Assembly: GCA_018907035.1 (NCBI GenBank)
Contig: JACCIC010000021.1
Location: forward strand, 1,727,001-1,791,000
Origin: Sycobia sp. Sy_11
Taxonomy: Eukaryota; Arthropoda; Insecta; Hymenoptera; Epichrysomallidae
Reading direction: 5' to 3'
Length of the DNA stretch: 64,000 bases
A model generated the notes under the pieces. It was given only the letters and a program-made list of their open reading frames with translations. It searched no databases and had not been told where the DNA came from. Positions 34,927 to 51,039 of the stretch are shown here, piece after piece (the stretch's first letter is position 1; the number at the start of each line of letters is the position of its first letter). Position numbers and translations under genes: made by a program.

Positions 34927-34927
34927 G

Positions 34928-35175
34928 CTGTCTTCAGTTAGTCCTGGATAGTCCCCCCATCCGATTTTTCGCAATATTTCTAATTTTGGCGGGCTAATTA
35001 TGAATATCTTAACAGCTTTCGACGGAAAATGAATATTTATTTCAGAATTCATAAAAACTCCATAAAGATCAAGGCTTGCTGAATTTATCTTTGAAAATAA
35101 AAAACTTGCAAAATATTTAAAATTATTAAAATTAACAATTCCGTCTCGGGGTTCCCTGAACGGTTCCCCGCATAT
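34928..35175 (-). mobile_element. Helitron-like element, continuation of copy 2
   Basis: Aligns with 35,920-36,165 of copy 3: CTGTCTTCAGTTAGTCCTGG against CTGTATTGAGTTTGTCC, then GAATATCTTAACAGCTTT against GAATATCATAAAGCTTTT, GAATATTTATTTCAGAATTC and so on. It is the part of the Helitron-like body displaced by the LINE. Confidence 0.7.
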
Positions 35176-35667
35176 ACTCATATACTCAGTACACGTACCT
35201 TCGTATACATTTTTCTCGAAAAATACTGCTTGTAGAGACGAATTGAATAGAATAAAACAAATCTATCTTAATCAGATGTATAACAATTAAAAAATTTTTT
35301 TTGCCAATTTTACTATTCCCCAAGATATATTCGAAAGACCGTATATTTATAGTTTTTGACATAAAAATTAAATTTCTATCAAACACCATTACGATAATTT
35401 TAATCAGCATGGAAAAAAATCGACAAATCGTTTATGTTCGCTTTTTGGAATTTCATCCATGATTTCCACTACGGTACACACATAACAATTTTTATCGTAG
35501 ACTACTTAATGCGAGCACACATTTAGATTCCTGCATGATCGCAGCAGGCTTGGAGCAAGGCTGCACGATCATAAAATGTCTGCGACATTTGCATGGCAGC
35601 GAGTTTAAAGCAAGCATGCACTGTTAAAAAAAATTGAAAGGTATTATACTGTTCTAAATTTTAATGT

Positions 35668-35723
<56 letters not shown>
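35668..35723 (+). repeat. (GT)n microsatellite
   Basis: Nearly pure GT dinucleotide run immediately beside the terminus of Helitron-like copy 3. Confidence 0.95.
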
Positions 35724-35724
<1 letters not shown>

Positions 35725-35725
<1 letters not shown>

Positions 35726-36165
35726 TAGCATCCGCCATCTCGGTTTCATTCGAGATAGTAATGCAATCGATTTATTAAACAGTTAAATAATATCAATGTA
35801 CATAATTCTCTATCTATAAATCTATATTACTATACATAATTTTAGCCTCTGATAATATTTCTGGAGAAACAATAAACAATTCCAACTTGGGTCCCTCCTC
35901 CCGAAGCATCGGCATCGGTGTGGCTGTATTGAGTTTGTCCTTTTATTCTATTTTTCTGAAAAATTTTATACTTATGTATTGGAGCGTGGATTACGAATAT
36001 CATAAAGCTTTTAGATCGAAATTAAATATTTATTCCCAAATCTATGAAAAATTCATAAAAATCATAATATGCTGAAATTATCTTAGAAAATAAAAAAGTC
36101 GCAAAAAAATTAAACTTTTGAAAATAATGGAAATTATGGATCTGAAAATCAGCGAAACCGTCATG
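35725..36165 (-). mobile_element. Helitron-like element, copy 3 (uninterrupted)
   Basis: On the minus strand the hairpin CTCGAATGAAACCGAG (35,754 down to 35,739) is followed by 10 bases and CTAA (35,728-35,725), then T. The body runs right to at least 36,165 and carries the empty LINE insertion site near 35,921-35,945. The far (5') end was not located; a Helitron 5' TC could not be picked out. Confidence 0.7.
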
Positions 36166-36336
36166 GAGTTCTCCAATATGCGCGACAAACGGCGCATCGT
36201 TAGAGAGAACCGCCGCTCGACTGAGGCTTCTAAGGAGAGCAGAACTCAAAAGAAACAGGCTAAATTAGATGAAAATACTCGCCTGGAGCAAGTTGAAGGC
36301 ATATTATATGGCCCAGGCATCGCTGATTGTGCGTAA
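36118..36336 (+). CDS. Unrecognised basic ORF, 72 residues
   Basis: The ORF reads MKIMEIMDLKISETVM..., continues with a strongly charged, helical stretch (NMRDKRRIVRENRRSTEASK, KKQAKLDENTRLEQ) and ends GPGIADCA. GC content is higher than the surroundings and codon use looks protein-like. The following 350 bases have few further clues. The start overlaps the Helitron-like body, so the true gene may begin elsewhere. It could be a transposase or DNA-binding remnant; I do not recognise the family. Confidence 0.3.
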   Translation: MKIMEIMDLKISETVMEFSNMRDKRRIVRENRRSTEASKESRTQKKQAKLDENTRLEQVEGILYGPGIADCA

Positions 36337-36894
36337 GATAATTTTTTCTACGATTTTTTACTTACAAAAACTTTAAACGCGTTTTTCTCAAAACAGCGTT
36401 TTCAAGTATCGTGGTCGTGAAAACTAAAAAACTATTGAACCGATCCTTATGAAATTTTGAACACATATTCTATATGTTTGTATCAACCGTCCTAACTACA
36501 ATGAACTTAACATTTTCATTCTAACTGTATTTTTATTGCAAAAAAAGATGGAAAAAAGCAATTTTTTTCTTTCGTATTTTAGCCACCATTTTGTTGATTT
36601 TGCACGTACATAAAATGTTCTAGTTAGATTGGTTTCTGGAGTCATACTGAACGTACAACTATTTGATTTTTTTGTTTCAGACCATCCGTCGGCAAGATTT
36701 TACGACCACGACAACGTTACCTACTTTTTGAAGTGTTGGTTATGACCATACTTTACATGTATAAGAAATGTATAAAATAAATAACAAAAATTTTTTATGT
36801 ACTTCAAGAGTGTATTTATTAAGCATTTCAAATCCTACATCCATATCTTCAATAGTATTCTCAGAAAAATTTCACAAAAATAGCGCTTTTTTCG

Positions 36895-36944
36895 AGGGTC
36901 TAAAGTAGATAATAGCCTTAAGGCAGTATTCTACTTTAGACCCT
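36895..36944. repeat. 50-bp near-perfect palindrome
   Basis: AGGGTCTAAAGTAG at the left is answered by CTACTTTAGACCCT at the right around a central GCCTTAAGGC. One or two mismatches only. It could form a strong hairpin in RNA or DNA; no associated gene is seen. Confidence 0.85.
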
Positions 36945-37399
36945 AAATAATTAGAAAAGTTATTGTTCTATCAGAAATCAAATTGAGTAGTTTCTTTAGC
37001 TACACAGTTTTCGAAAGTTTCTTGAAGCAGTACTTATTTTCATATGTAGTAAAAATTTGTAAACATATTTCTAAACATATTCTAAATGCAAATTATAATG
37101 GTGGATGAATGCGGTCCTCTTATACAAGACAGCCCGAGTGTAAACTCTCAAGGTCGCAGAGAAAGAAGGCTTCAGTGTTCTTCTCTATGTTGGTAATCTT
37201 AGCTCAGGTATAATAATCTTCCAATCTGAGAATTCAATTTCGCGTCCGGTAGAAACTGGAAATATAAAATGTTTAATCGGCAATATCTTGATAATTTTAT
37301 CGATAAAGAATTTCAATCATCGATAATACAGCTAAACTCTATGTCACTACTATGATTCCTCGCATGCATATAGAGTCCCTTTATGTGTATTAGCCTGAT

Positions 37400-37872
37400 T
37401 CCTCTAGGATACCAGCGTGGACTTTTCTCTAAGACTAATTGCAACGGCGAGCATACAGCAGCCTACCACGGCTGCCCCAAAGCCCCCAATAAAACGGCTC
37501 TCAGGAAAGACTCCGCAACTCGCACGCAAAAGTCAGTGCGCAACGCTTCCAATCTCAACAATCGAGTCATTAAACCCTCTCGTTCTCCAACTGTCCCAAC
37601 TCACCTCGCTTCTATCCAACGCACTACAATCCCCGCAAAATGGATAATACACCTCCAACTAGTAACTTCTGCGTTCTAACCTAGAATACACGACAAAGGT
37701 TTCGAACTGTCACAGACTCTCCAAAACCTTGACATCGTCATTCTTTGCCTTTCTGAAACCCATCTTCAGCCCCACCAGAAAATATTTATGCACAACTACA
37801 CCGCGTACAGATGCGACAGACTCAGTGGTATGGGAAGTGGAGTATCCATCCTCATCGAAAACTCCAATGGTA
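37400..37872 (+). pseudogene. Jockey-type LINE fragment (ORF1 end, ORF2 start)
   Basis: One frame holds NCNGEHTAAYHGCPKAPNKT, the C-terminal zinc-knuckle signature of Jockey-like ORF1. Another frame, from about 37,690, holds the endonuclease start LDIVILCLSETHL, NYTAYRCDRL and GSGVSILIENSNG. The fragment ends at about 37,872 where mariner-like sequence begins on the other strand. Both ends are truncated. Confidence 0.7.
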
Positions 37873-38645
37873 TTAATTTTTTTTAGCCTCAAATAACTTT
37901 TGTCGAACTCCTCAAAATACTCCTTTGTGGCAACCATTCATTCGATGAACATTTTTATACGTATTATGGTGATGAAATATAGATTATAATACTCTACTCT
38001 AATCATGTTATCCTTTTGTTGGTAATCGAGTAGTATTATACCGCGTGAGTCCCAAAAAACTGAAGCGATGATTTTACCGGCTGATTGAACAGTTTTTACT
38101 TTTTCAGAGAAGGTTTCTCATGTTTAGATTATAGTTTTGACTACCATTTCCTTTCTGGTGTTTAGTAAGGAATCCATGTCTCATCAACAGTAAAAAAGAA
38201 CTGCTCTAAAAATCCAATAGATAATATTGAAACATATGGAAACATTGTTCTGATGCAGCAACGTGTGACCTTTGATTCTAGATTGTAAGTAAACGTAGTA
38301 TCTATCTTGCAGATAGTTTCCTCTTACCCAAAATTGCAAGAAAAGTATGAAATATATTCGGTTGAAATTCCTAAAGTGTCACTATTCGCCCATACATTTC
38401 ATCACCGATCTTCGCGTATCATAACATGAATTTTATTGGCTATATTTTGATTTGTCACCTCTTTTGGGCGACCAGAACGCTCAGCATTACTTGTATTCAG
38501 ACCACCACAATTATATTCAGTAATCCACTTCTGAACGATTCCAAGTAAACGATCAGAGTCATAATAATAACTTTACGATTTTCTTCAGTCTTCTTAACTA
38601 ATGAAACGCTGTATTGAAATGAATATCAAAACTTTTATAATCAAC
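37870..38645 (-). pseudogene. Decayed mariner/Tc1-type transposase
   Basis: On the minus strand scattered frames give a mariner C-terminal signature (VATKEYFEEFDKSY, 37,937 leftward), FWDSRGI with VKTVQSAGKI near 38,060-38,105, and a helix-turn-helix-like part near 38,500-38,640. It has many frameshifts and stops, and the middle with the second catalytic aspartate is missing or unrecognisable. Confidence 0.55.
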
Positions 38646-39449
38646 CTATTGAGTTGAGGCTATGTATACCTATTTGAATGGGATGATAATTTCTTAGAAT
38701 AGTAATATTTACGATAATCAAAACACCTTTTATTTGCCGCAATAAAATCTGCGAGTCGGATGTCTAACGAAAGTGCCGTCCTGAAGACTCAACGCTGGAA
38801 ATTCTGGATAAAATACTCTTATACATATAAAGGGTATTGTATAAACATGACACCAATTATAATGGTGAAATAGAGTTTAGCTCTATTATCGATGATTGAA
38901 ATTCTTTATTGATAAAATTATCTTAATAAAGCCGATTAAACATTGTTCGTTTGAGATTTCTACCAGTCGAGATGTTAATTTGTTAGTTTTGTCTACTATC
39001 ACCTGTATACTTTTCCAATTTATTTTTAACGTATCTTTTTCTACATTATTTTAAGATTCGAAATTATACTCTTACATTCTTTTGATCCATGAATTCATTT
39101 ATTATCTATGCTGTATACTCTATAAGATTCATAAAATATCTCACAAAAACAGATTTTCGTGTCACTACTTTTCGTACTAGGCTGATCTATAGTCATACAT
39201 GTATTTCCTAATTTCCCAATCTTCATATTTAAAAACTTCGCCTATTACGAAAACATTACCTTTGCTTTGCCTTTTTTTCTTTTCCTTTCCTGCTCTGATT
39301 AAATCCTATTTATGACTCTCTCACAACTTTCTCTTGATGAATCAGTTATTTATCAACTTTTTTCGCTCTATCCTAGTCTTTGGGACTGGTAAAAAATCAA
39401 CTTTTTCAATAATCCTTCACACACCCTTTAAAGAAAAAATACATAAATT

Positions 39450-39680
39450 TCATAAAAATAATAGATAATTAACTTATATAAAAAAGATTTATTGAAAATA
39501 TATAAATAATTCAAGTATAATATACAATCAGAGAGAATAAATAACAAAAAGTAAATAAAATTCTGCCTTTGATCAGAATATAGAAATTATAGTTAATTTA
39601 TACGAAGATTAAACAAGAGTTAACAGAGATATGTACACGTGTCTATGTTTGTAGGTGTACACATGTGTATAACAGCTACA
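39450..39680 (-). terminator. 3' flank of chymotrypsin copy A with poly(A) signal
   Basis: On the minus strand AATAAA occurs at 39,493 down to 39,488, about 190 bases after the stop codon. The whole stretch is shared with the 3' flank of copy B at 9.5-9.77 kb. Confidence 0.5.
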
Positions 39681-45192
<5,512 letters not shown>

Positions 45193-45243
45193 CGTTAACG
45201 TATTAGAACTGTTTAATAACGGTGAAATTATACAACGCCTTCC

Positions 45244-45250
45244 ATTTATA
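45244..45250 (-). promoter_or_regulatory. TATA box of chymotrypsin copy A
   Basis: On the minus strand TATAAAT lies 52-58 bases upstream of the ATG, and the equivalent site (TATAAAA) is conserved in copy B. It is probably the core promoter element of this gene. Confidence 0.65.
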
Positions 45251-45837
45251 CTTAACAAAAATCTTGATTATAAAATTTTATCAATTCGCATTCTAATAAT
45301 CACAAACAATACGCAGATATATAAATATATGATCAAAATCAGATTAAACATTAATAGTAAAACTCTCAAAGCAGACAATCTTCGGTATTATCGTCTCACT
45401 CAAATTGATAAGATAGCCTATAATTTTTCGAAGGAAATACAAGTGGGTGAAGATTCCATAAGCATTAACTTCAATAAAAAGTTTATTTAAAAAGTGTTAA
45501 ATTATTATTATTATGTGTTATGTCAAACTTATTGATCAAATACTTGTAATAATTTGTATTATAAATAATTTTAAAAAATATTGAATAAATCACAAAATGA
45601 ATCGTTATTTCAATAATTTTAACAACTTGTAACGAGTATTAATATAATTTTTATAATAATCAATTTATTTATTGTATAATTAGCAATTATTTAGGGGAAA
45701 AAATTATTCAATTTATTGATGCTGAACGTTTAATATAGTAAAAAATAGCAATAAAAATTCTTTTAAATACCATTCAATATATTATAGAATATGATATTTT
45801 ACAACAACAGATACGCTATTGGCATTCTAGGATATTT

Positions 45838-45925
45838 AATTATCTACATTGGCACCAATGATTACAGTATATTATAGTAACAATAATATTTTCATACTAA
45901 TTATATTAATTTATTTTTAAGGTAT
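45838..45925 (-). repeat. Inverted copy of 54,530-54,615
   Basis: The reverse complement reads ATTAATATAATTAGTATGAA, TTACTATAATATACTGTAAT and TCATTGGTGCCAATGTAG, matching 54,530-54,615 with few changes. The two copies flank the Helitron, fold-back and Maverick block, so that block may have been inverted or introduced with an inverted duplication. Confidence 0.65.
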
Positions 45926-45990
45926 TATATCATAAATTATACAATTTTATTTATGATATGTAATTTGAAGTTATAGATAAATATTTAATA

Positions 45991-46140
45991 CTAGCATCCC
46001 CCGTCTGGGCTTCACCCGAGATAATAATTTAACCGATTTCATAAATAATTCAATAATATCTAAGTAAAATGTACTCTATATATAAAAATCTATGTTTCTA
46101 TAAATAATTGACCGTAATTTACCTATCGTCGCATCTGTTT
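45991..46140 (-). mobile_element. Helitron-like 3' terminus, copy 4
   Basis: On the minus strand the hairpin CTCGGGTGAAGCCCAG (46,020 down to 46,005) is followed by 10 bases and CTAG (45,994-45,991), then T. The body matches copies 1-3 to about 46,140 (TAATTTACCTATC). The 60-bp repeat array follows within about 100 bases and could belong to the same element. Confidence 0.7.
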
Positions 46141-46197
46141 AAAAAGCTGTTTCAATGTAGCGTCCACTTCAAAAAGTTGATATTTTGCCGACCCTTT

Positions 46198-47095
46198 TAT
46201 ACAATATATATATGCATATTAAATACGGCTTCAATGGAAAAAATTGTACTTTCGAGTTCGAGCGGTAGCAAAAGATGTGCAAGTGTCTCAAGACGACGTT
46301 TACAGAGAGAATCATGTTCGGACTATAGGAAATATCTCGGGACGACTGCTATAGAGAGTTTTGTGTTGGGGAGGTAGAATACAATGTCTAGTTGTCCCGG
46401 GACGACTCTTACTGGGAGTGTGCGTGTTCGAATGATAGAATACTAATCTCTTCATAGAAGTCGTAATGATATACCTGGACATTGTTTCCCACTAATTACT
46501 ATACATGACACTTCCCGTAAAAGTCGTTCCAAATCATCTGGAAATCGCATTCTATCATCCGAACACGAAACTCCCCTTAGAAGTTGACCCGTCATACCTG
46601 AACATCGTCTTCTACCATCCGAACACGAAATTCCCCATATATGTTGTTCAAAAACACCTGGAAATCGTATTCTATCATTCGAACAGGAAACTCCCCGTAG
46701 AAGTTGTCTCGACATATCTGAACATCATTTCCTATCAACTAAACACGATAGTCCCAGTATAACTCGTTCGGAGAAAGCTAGCATAGCTTCCTAACGACTA
46801 AACACAATACTCCCCGTAGAAGTCGTTCGAAAAGAGTACCATCTCAACATGAATCTTCCCATAGAAGTTGATTTCCTCATATCTGGACGTCGTTTTCTAT
46901 CAACTAATTACAATATTCCCCGTAGAAATCGCCCAGAGACACCTGGATATCACATTCTATCATCCGAACACACAACTGCCTATAGAAATCGTTTTTGCAA
47001 CGGGATATCGTAATCAACCGCCCGTACACGCCAATACAATATTTATCAGTAGCAACCGTATTTAAAATGTGTATATATAATATGTACAATATAAT
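46198..47095. repeat. Fold-back array of 60-bp (20-codon) repeats
   Basis: About ten direct units between 46,440 and 47,005 have cores (C)CCGTAGAA(G/A)T(C/T)G at about 46,453, 46,514, 46,575, 46,634, 46,694, 46,753, 46,815, 46,858, 46,919 and 46,979, so spacing is 59-62 except one unit of 43. Three units at 46,250-46,440 run the opposite way. The array is bounded by an inverted repeat (TATGCATATTAAATACGGCT and its counterpart near 47,060-47,090). Because the unit is 20 codons, several frames stay open, for example plus 46,505-46,762 with the motif YLNIVFYHPNTKLP. I do not claim a protein. Confidence 0.75.
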
Positions 47096-47477
47096 ATACA
47101 TACAATATATGTATCAATTTCGTATATTTCCGTTTTTTCAATTAAATACCGTGAATATTTTCGTAGTGATGCCAACTGAAATTCAAGCAAAATGGTATGG
47201 CGAATAGCATATTTTTTAAACAGACGATGGATATTTCTTTTTTATGCAGAAGTGACGATATATTATATATATAGTTTCGAAGTTGTTGGTGAAAGAACTC
47301 TATTTTGCAATCATTTCTTTTGTTCAAACTAAAAAAACAGTCTCTTCTCATAATTCTGAAGTTAATATAATTTATAAAAACAAAAATATAATTGTCGTCA
47401 CAAATTATATTCAGTATAATTTGGCATATAGAACCGTTTTATAAGAGAAGGAGAAAGAAAGACAGAGAGACGGAGAG

Positions 47478-47480
<3 letters not shown>

Positions 47481-47530
<50 letters not shown>
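47481..47530 (+). repeat. (GA)n microsatellite
   Basis: AGAGAG run with flanking purine-rich sequence. Confidence 0.95.
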
Positions 47531-47533
<3 letters not shown>

Positions 47534-47759
47534 GGGGATATGGAGAGGGAGAGAGAGACAGATTTTCTCACGTAAGAGAAAATAAAATTTACAAAAATCC
47601 AAAGATATCCATAAGGTGTAAGGGTAGTGTCAGTTTAACCTGAAGAACAAAAAAGGTAATACCGACTAACGCCACACCTTCTTAAGGATACGAATCCCAA
47701 AGTTGGATATGAACATTCGTTTGAGCTGGCCTGGTATTAATACTTTAAGCGGACTACTT

Positions 47760-48055
47760 TGAGTCGATGTTCGTAATTTAAGACGCCACCTAGTGGCCGC
47801 TGGTGGAACTGATTGTTAAAACCATTAACTTAATTTATTGATGAAAGTAAAATGATTTTCAATAAAAAACATAGCCTATGTCCTTACCAAGATAATATAG
47901 AATCTATATGTGAAATTTCAGAACAATCGGTTCAGTAGTTTTTTCGGTTATCGTGTACAAACAAAAACACTTGTCTTTATAAATTAATATGAATATGAAT
48001 ATAAATATGAAATATGATATGATATGATATGATATGTTATGATATGATATGATTG
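47760..48055 (+). mobile_element. RTE-type LINE or SINE 3' tail
   Basis: ACATAGCCTATGTCCTTACC, CAGAACAATCGGTTCAGTAG, TTTTTTCGGTTATCGTGTAC and AAACAAAAACACTTGTCTTT are the well-known type of 3' untranslated sequence of RTE-like LINEs. It is followed by a degenerate AATATG/GATAT repeat tail (48,000-48,055). No coding part is upstream, so it is a strongly 5'-truncated copy or a derived SINE. Confidence 0.6.
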
Positions 48056-48738
48056 AAAGGTGGTCAAACTCTTCATATTCGAAGTATATATTTCTATTTA
48101 ATTTAATATCAAAATTATTTAATATTTTTAGAAGGTTGTAAATAGATAGGCTATAGGCATTCTAACACTTAGGCATTCTAGCATACCTCCCCCCCTTAAA
48201 AAAGTGTGTTGAGCCCCCATCTAGGTCATGCTGGGGGATATAACACACTTTAGACGTAAGTATATTTTAGATTTATTAGAATGCCTATAAGCATATATAT
48301 AGAATGTGCCCTCCCCCCCAAAACGGTGCCACTCCTGCTATATTATAATAGATAAAGAAAGAGGAAGATGGGGATCGATTCTTTTCATCATTTCATTTAT
48401 TATATTTGGACAGAGTGATGTATCGTCACAACGAAAATTTGATATGCGTGTGAGAAAATGAAAATATTAGTGATTATGAATTATTATATCAACCACATGC
48501 CCTATACTGTATACGGAAAGCGTGAGTGCGTACGGAAAAAGTGAGTGGGGAAGGAAAAGGAGGAAGGCGATAATGGAGTTCCTTCGCAAATGAGGAAAAG
48601 TTTCTTGTGTCAAAAACATAGCAAGGATGGGCTTAGGCGAATTTTCTAAACGAGATTTAGATTCTGTAGGCGGTTCTTTTTTACCAATAGGAAAGATTTC
48701 TAGTGCGAGGTATTGAAAAAACCAGCATTCGAAAACGA

Positions 48739-48776
48739 TATAAATGCGGAACCGAAATGAGTTTATGCATCACAGT
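48739..48776 (+). promoter_or_regulatory. TATA and initiator inside the Maverick
   Basis: TATAAA at 48,739-48,744 lies about 31 bases before an initiator-like TCACAGTCT (48,770-48,778), the ideal arthropod spacing. A 5' leader of about 45 bases leads to the ATG at 48,820. Confidence 0.65.
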
Positions 48777-48819
48777 CTACCGGCAGTTTTGAAATTTGAA
48801 AATCTCTATATTTTAAAAG

Positions 48820-49228
48820 ATGAAGGTAGCAGTGAGTGCTAATAGTCACGGCAACGTCAACAGCAACGGCAAGTATTTGCCTGCCGTGGAAAAGGCTCTC
48901 TGTAGCCGTCCCTGCAAAGAGAAATATCACAAATCGATGGATTTATTCGGGAAGGAGGAGTAGGAGGACATGTCGAAGTCGACAAGTCCACCACCCCTAT
49001 CCATATCGCCACAGCCTCTCTAACAAGAGCGGTAAAACCGTCGCTGGATCGATCGAGATCACCATCACCGGTCAAAGATTAAAAAAAAATCTCCTACAAC
49101 ATCTGTAGATTGGAGAGCTCTGCATGCAAGGGCGCTGGAGATTGCAGATGTAGTTCTGCAAGCAGCGAAGTTTGCCGAAATGATTGAGTCAATTGATCAA
49201 GCTAATATAAATACATATTTATTCATTA

Positions 49229-49277
<49 letters not shown>

Positions 49278-49527
49278 TATTTATTTAATTATTAATATTT
49301 TTCTGTCTTATATTACAGGTGATAAGAGAACGAGGCGAACTTCTCTGAGAAGATGCCACGATCGATTGTGAAGTAGATCCAGATCAAGGAAATCACGGAG
49401 GAGTCATCCGAAGTCAGCGAAAGCAGAGTCCTTCAGTCGAAAGTATCGGCCAGACTAGTAGTATCGAAGAGATCGATATGCCTTGCATCATCGCAGACGT
49501 ACGCATAGAAAACAGCACATTAATAAC
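48820..49527 (+). pseudogene. Unrecognised Maverick gene with an intron
   Basis: ATG 48,820 opens MKVAVSANSHGNVNSNGKYL and stops at 48,961-48,963 after 47 codons. Further coding-like frames follow: SPPPLSISPQPL near 48,975, DWRALHARALEIADVVLQAA near 49,110-49,170, then a TA repeat and an acceptor TTATATTACAG (to 49,319). After this an acidic frame (EDATIDCEVDPDQGNHGG, IEEIDMPCIIADVRIENSTL) ends at 49,539-49,541 with one internal stop near 49,350. GC content is well above the AT-rich surroundings. The product is unknown: hydrophilic, helical, acidic C-terminus, no known motif. It could be an accessory gene of insect Mavericks or a captured host gene. Confidence 0.4.
49231..49275. repeat. (AT)n microsatellite
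   Basis: AT run within the presumed intron of the unrecognised Maverick gene. Confidence 0.9.
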
Positions 49528-49774
49528 TAACAAAAAATAAATAATAAATAAATAATAAATGAATAATAAAAACAATAAATAAAACAATAAATAAAAAATT
49601 GAATTCATGTTATAATTATTTTATTTACACATTCCTTTATTAATCCCATGCAATGTCGTAGTAGTTAATTAATGTAAAAAAATGTAGGAATTCCTTTTAA
49701 TTTAATGTTTTTACAAATTATGAATTTTTTAAAACAAAACCAATTTTATTAAATTAAATTTAAAATTGTACTTA

Positions 49775-49965
49775 TGTCGACTGTTCTGAATTAAATTAAT
49801 AAATATTTTCATCGGTCTTACAGTCTTTATAATTTAATATATTAAGCTAAAATAATGCCAGTCAGAGTGTCCTTGTTTATATTGACCCCCAACGAATTTG
49901 AAATAGAACTACTTACTAAAAATAAATTAGATTAAAAATTAAAAATTAAAAATAAAATAATAAAT
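49775..49965 (+). repeat. Dispersed repeat family X, copy 3
   Basis: Carries TCTTACAGTCTTTATAAT, AATAATGCCAGTCAGAGTGT, CCTTGTTTAT and GAATTTGAAATAGAACTAC, as in copies 1 and 4. It lies inside the Maverick, so it inserted there later. The following 49,965-51,040 is AT-rich with no gene recognised. Confidence 0.65.
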
Positions 49966-51039
49966 AAAATAAAAATAAAATAATAAATAAACTAACCACT
50001 ACGGTTCATCCTTAGGAACTAAACTGTTAACTGTTAACAGTTGAAAACTTACGAAGCCATTATTAATTAACACAAGAAATTTTGAAACGTAAATATGTTT
50101 AAATAGAATATCCCATAATAAATTAAATTAATCTTTCGCAAACTAATATATGAAAATAAAAATAAGCCAGTTACGTAAATTGCAGCTCTCCACGTTTGTA
50201 CGTCTAATTTTGATTTGCTGATGTCTGTCAAGTACATACAATATAAGAAAATGAATGTAAAATGAAGAAAATTTTTAATAACTTATAAAAGAATAAAGAA
50301 TTATAAGAGATAAAAGAAATGTATATTGTATAAATAACATAAATCAGATGACCTTATGCTAAAACTGAAATGTAATCTGCTGTGCGTGTAACGCAATGCA
50401 CTCCAACGAATTAACTAAAGTGGGAAAGGGGAGGGCCAAAGCCCACAAAAAATTTTCCTAGAATTTCAGCAAATTCTAGGAATTTCATATTTCCTAGAAT
50501 TTTTTCTTTTAATTTTAAATTTTCTTTTTAAAATTTTTTTAATTTCAAATTTCTTTTAATTTAAAATTGCTTTTTTTAAGGTAAGAATAAAATACTTTTC
50601 TCTGATTACATTTTTTATTAATATAAATTTTTTTAAGATTACAAGCTAGGTCTCTCTCGCACAGAAAATTAAAAATGTTTAACATGTCTGGTTCATCTTT
50701 CATGCTTACAAGCAGAATTCCGGTATCATCTTGATAGTGCAGCGCCAGTTGGAGGTAGTCTAATCTCTAACGAGTCAGCTAAGGTAGAATGGTGAGATGT
50801 TCAATCTGCTTTTAAACATCGAATAAGAACAAGTGTATAACAAAATAACAAAAGATTTTTAAGGATAAAGTTAGAGCTTACTTACAAAAATATACTGCCA
50901 TAAAAGTAAATTATAATTTTATGTCAGAGTTTTCCATGCAGAAGAAACAACAGATATTAAATATTTTACTATGAGTGCTACAGTATACATGTCTACGGAT
51001 TTAAAAGAATGGCTATGAGGAACATATTAAAGAGCCACT

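Larger units (their letters stand above)
29823..34927 (+). mobile_element. LOA/I-type LINE, near full length
   Basis: A 5.1-kb non-LTR retrotransposon with 5' untranslated region, ORF1, ORF2 (endonuclease, reverse transcriptase, RNase H, zinc finger) and an (AAT)n tail at about 34,878-34,924. A probable 8-bp target duplication CTGTCTTC is at 29,815-29,822 and 34,928-34,935. The insertion site is confirmed by the second Helitron copy, whose sequence around 35,921-35,945 (GTGGCTGTATTGAGTTTGTCC) is the uninterrupted counterpart. Both ORFs carry several frameshifts and stops, so it is not active. Confidence 0.85.
37231..38981. repeat. Inverted repeats (about 160 bp) enclosing TE debris
   Basis: Left arm about 37,231-37,394 and right arm about 38,818-38,981 match in reverse complement: GGTAGAAA..., ATGTTTAATCGG, AAAGAATTTCAATCATCGAT, AGCTAAACTCTAT and CCCTTTATRTGTAT. 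Between the arms are a Jockey-type LINE piece and a decayed mariner. Confidence 0.75.

Noticed and set aside
46505..46762. Repeat protein with 20-residue units
   Set aside because: The frame is open mainly because the unit length is divisible by three; neighbouring units drift out of frame (43-bp unit, 59- and 61-bp spacings) and no start context or promoter is seen. Kept only as a finding.
46250..47010. Possible CRISPR array
   Set aside because: Units are contiguous 60-bp tandem repeats without unique spacers, in a eukaryotic context.
48040..48063. 6-bp target duplication of the Maverick
   Set aside because: The flanking hexamers (ATTGAA and ATAAAT) do not match, so it cannot be claimed.
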